Assembly: GCA_000442125.1 (NCBI GenBank)
Contig: KE546966.1
Span: forward strand, 24,969 to 88,968
Origin: Opeltia flavorubescens
Taxonomy: Eukaryota > Ascomycota > Lecanoromycetes > Teloschistales > Teloschistaceae
Direction of reading: 5' to 3'
DNA length: 64,000 bases
The notes beneath the pieces were generated by a model, which was not told the DNA's origin, searched no databases, and saw nothing but the letters and a program-made list of their open reading frames with translations. This document shows positions 62,907 to 64,000 of the stretch, piece by piece. The position numbers and the translations under genes were made by a program. Numbering within the stretch: position 1 is the stretch's first letter; each line of letters starts with the position of its first letter.

Positions 62907-63924
62907 TTACGGAATCTCAGCAATACTCTTAACGTTGATCTCCGGTCTAGCATTCATCTTTCGTCTCAAAGCGCTGCTAGCGGGGTAGACTGTGTTCAGA
63001 AACCATTAGCAGCGTCGTCGCAGTACATCGAAGAGCATCATAACAAACGAAAATCAGCTTGGAAATTTGCGAGAGATGACATACCAACTCTCCTCAACCG
63101 ATTCGGCCCCCCCAACGGTTGCAACGTCTTCAACCCATGCCAAGGATCCACCCTAATCTGATCCTCCCAAAAAGCCTTAACCTCAAAATCAAAGCTATCC
63201 TGCTTCGGCACCACCAACGTCGCAACAGTCTGCCACGGATACTTCTCCGGATCCCATACCTTGCCTGCGTACTCAACTGGCTGGTCCTCTAGATTTTCGC
63301 AAAGCTGGAATTGTAGGAGGTACTCGGCGTCGTGCTCCTGGTGGAAGTTTTTCAGCCATTGGGAGAGGATGTCGGAGGTGTGTTCGTCGGGCTTAACGGT
63401 TTCGTCGTAGAGTTTCTTTTGCGTGGCGCTGCTGGGTACGAGGCAGTATTTTGCTACGTAGTCGCCGAAGCGGTAGGCGGTTTGGCTGTATTGGCGGGTA
63501 CTTTCGAGATGAGTATTTCGGACTGTGTCGCGGAATTTTTGGAGGTCGGTGTCAGGGCGGGCTTCGAGTTTTTTGTATAGTTCTGACTGGTTATTGCCGT
63601 AATTGATACGGAGGTCGATGATTTCGCGGGTGGTTTTAGCATCGGCGAGATCGAGTGCAGGGGTGCTATTAAACTCGATATCTTGGGTTGGGATTCCTGC
63701 GCCGCCGGGGAGGAAGTCGCCTTCGACGTTGAAGACCTTCATGGCGAAGCCACGCGGTTGTGGAATGCGGTCATCGAGGCCGGGATCGCCTGGTTCAGAG
63801 CTGTAGCGGCACACGACTGGATATTCCGCGCCGTGATCGAACATGCTTTGCTGGAGGTGCTTGGGCAGGTCATCGTGGACGATGAGTTTGCCTTTGATGA
63901 TGCCTTGGGTACGGGCGTGGGTGC
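62907..63924 (-). CDS. Catalase-like heme protein, 3' part (5' end outside window)
   Basis: Visible exons are 63,085-63,924 and 62,907-62,989, separated by a 95-bp intron (GTATGT...ACAG) that keeps phase, giving about 306 residues. Matches to the catalase-like (srpA-type) family are THARTQG at the distal-His position, IIKGKLIVHDDLPKHL, YPVVCRYSSEPGD, DDRIPQPRGFAMKVFNVEG, a DPWHGLKTLQPLGGPNRLRR block and the VYPASSALRRKM tail in the last exon. Classical catalases are longer; this short type is usually found in fungi and bacteria as a peroxide-related heme protein, so peroxide handling is inferred. At the 5' side an AAAG acceptor is required, because the better-looking CATCCAG acceptor 15 bp upstream puts a stop in frame. 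This may instead reflect a one-base deletion or sequencing error. Confidence 0.85.
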
Positions 63925-64000
63925 CTTTGCCACGTCAGCTGGATGTCGCGAAACATTAGTAAAAGGATTAGATTACCCGAATAGCAGTGACGATGATTGT

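Noticed and set aside
62688-63161. Open frame of 157 codons on the + strand
   Set aside because: It overlaps the last exon, the intron and the end of the long exon of the catalase-like gene on the other strand, and has no domain of its own.

Overview
The window reads as nuclear DNA of a filamentous ascomycete (Pezizomycotina) with a two-compartment genome. The evidence is a long AT-rich block almost emptied of CpA and TpG (the mark of repeat-induced point mutation, RIP), heterokaryon-incompatibility (HET) type genes, and host genes cut by 44-95 bp introns with GTAAGT/GTATGT-like donors and CTAAC-like branch sites. I cannot decide the class; both Dothideomycetes and Leotiomycetes would fit.

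Positions 1 to about 40,000 are an AT-rich block made of mutated repeats. It has no open frame of 60 codons except one that is a by-product of an 18-bp tandem array. Two Ty3/Gypsy fossils can be recognised by domain: an integrase plus chromodomain fragment on the + strand near 18.2-19.15 kb, and a larger copy on the - strand with integrase near 30.7-31.0 kb and reverse transcriptase near 32.15-32.57 kb. The second copy lies between two roughly 3-kb direct repeats (about 25.9-29.5 and 35.85-38.79 kb) that may be its terminal repeats. The block also holds tandem arrays with units of 18, 24, 19, 72, 18 and 28 bp, a short GGTAGCT-type array that escaped mutation, and a tract at 18.0-19.9 kb mutated essentially on one strand only.

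Composition changes sharply to normal genic DNA at about 40.0 kb. The edge carries the remnant of an MFS (monocarboxylate-type) transporter, then a gene for a 330-residue secreted protein. Next come an intact HET-domain gene (-), a five-exon gene for a CorA-like membrane protein (-), and a six-exon gene (+) that I rebuilt from splice sites; it joins a Pro/Gln/Ser/Gly-rich N-terminus to a divergent HET-like domain and a membrane hairpin. An unrecognised protein of about 440-510 residues follows. The right part has two more putative secreted proteins (- at 56.6-57.2 kb and + at 60.2-61.3 kb), a ricin-like beta-trefoil protein (-), and a catalase-like heme protein (-) whose 5' end lies beyond the window.

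The genic part looks like an accessory, self/non-self and secretion-rich border region: two HET-type proteins, a CorA-like protein and three secreted proteins with a loosely shared layout sit within 24 kb of a transposon graveyard. No RNA genes, CRISPR arrays or bacterial-type operons were seen.
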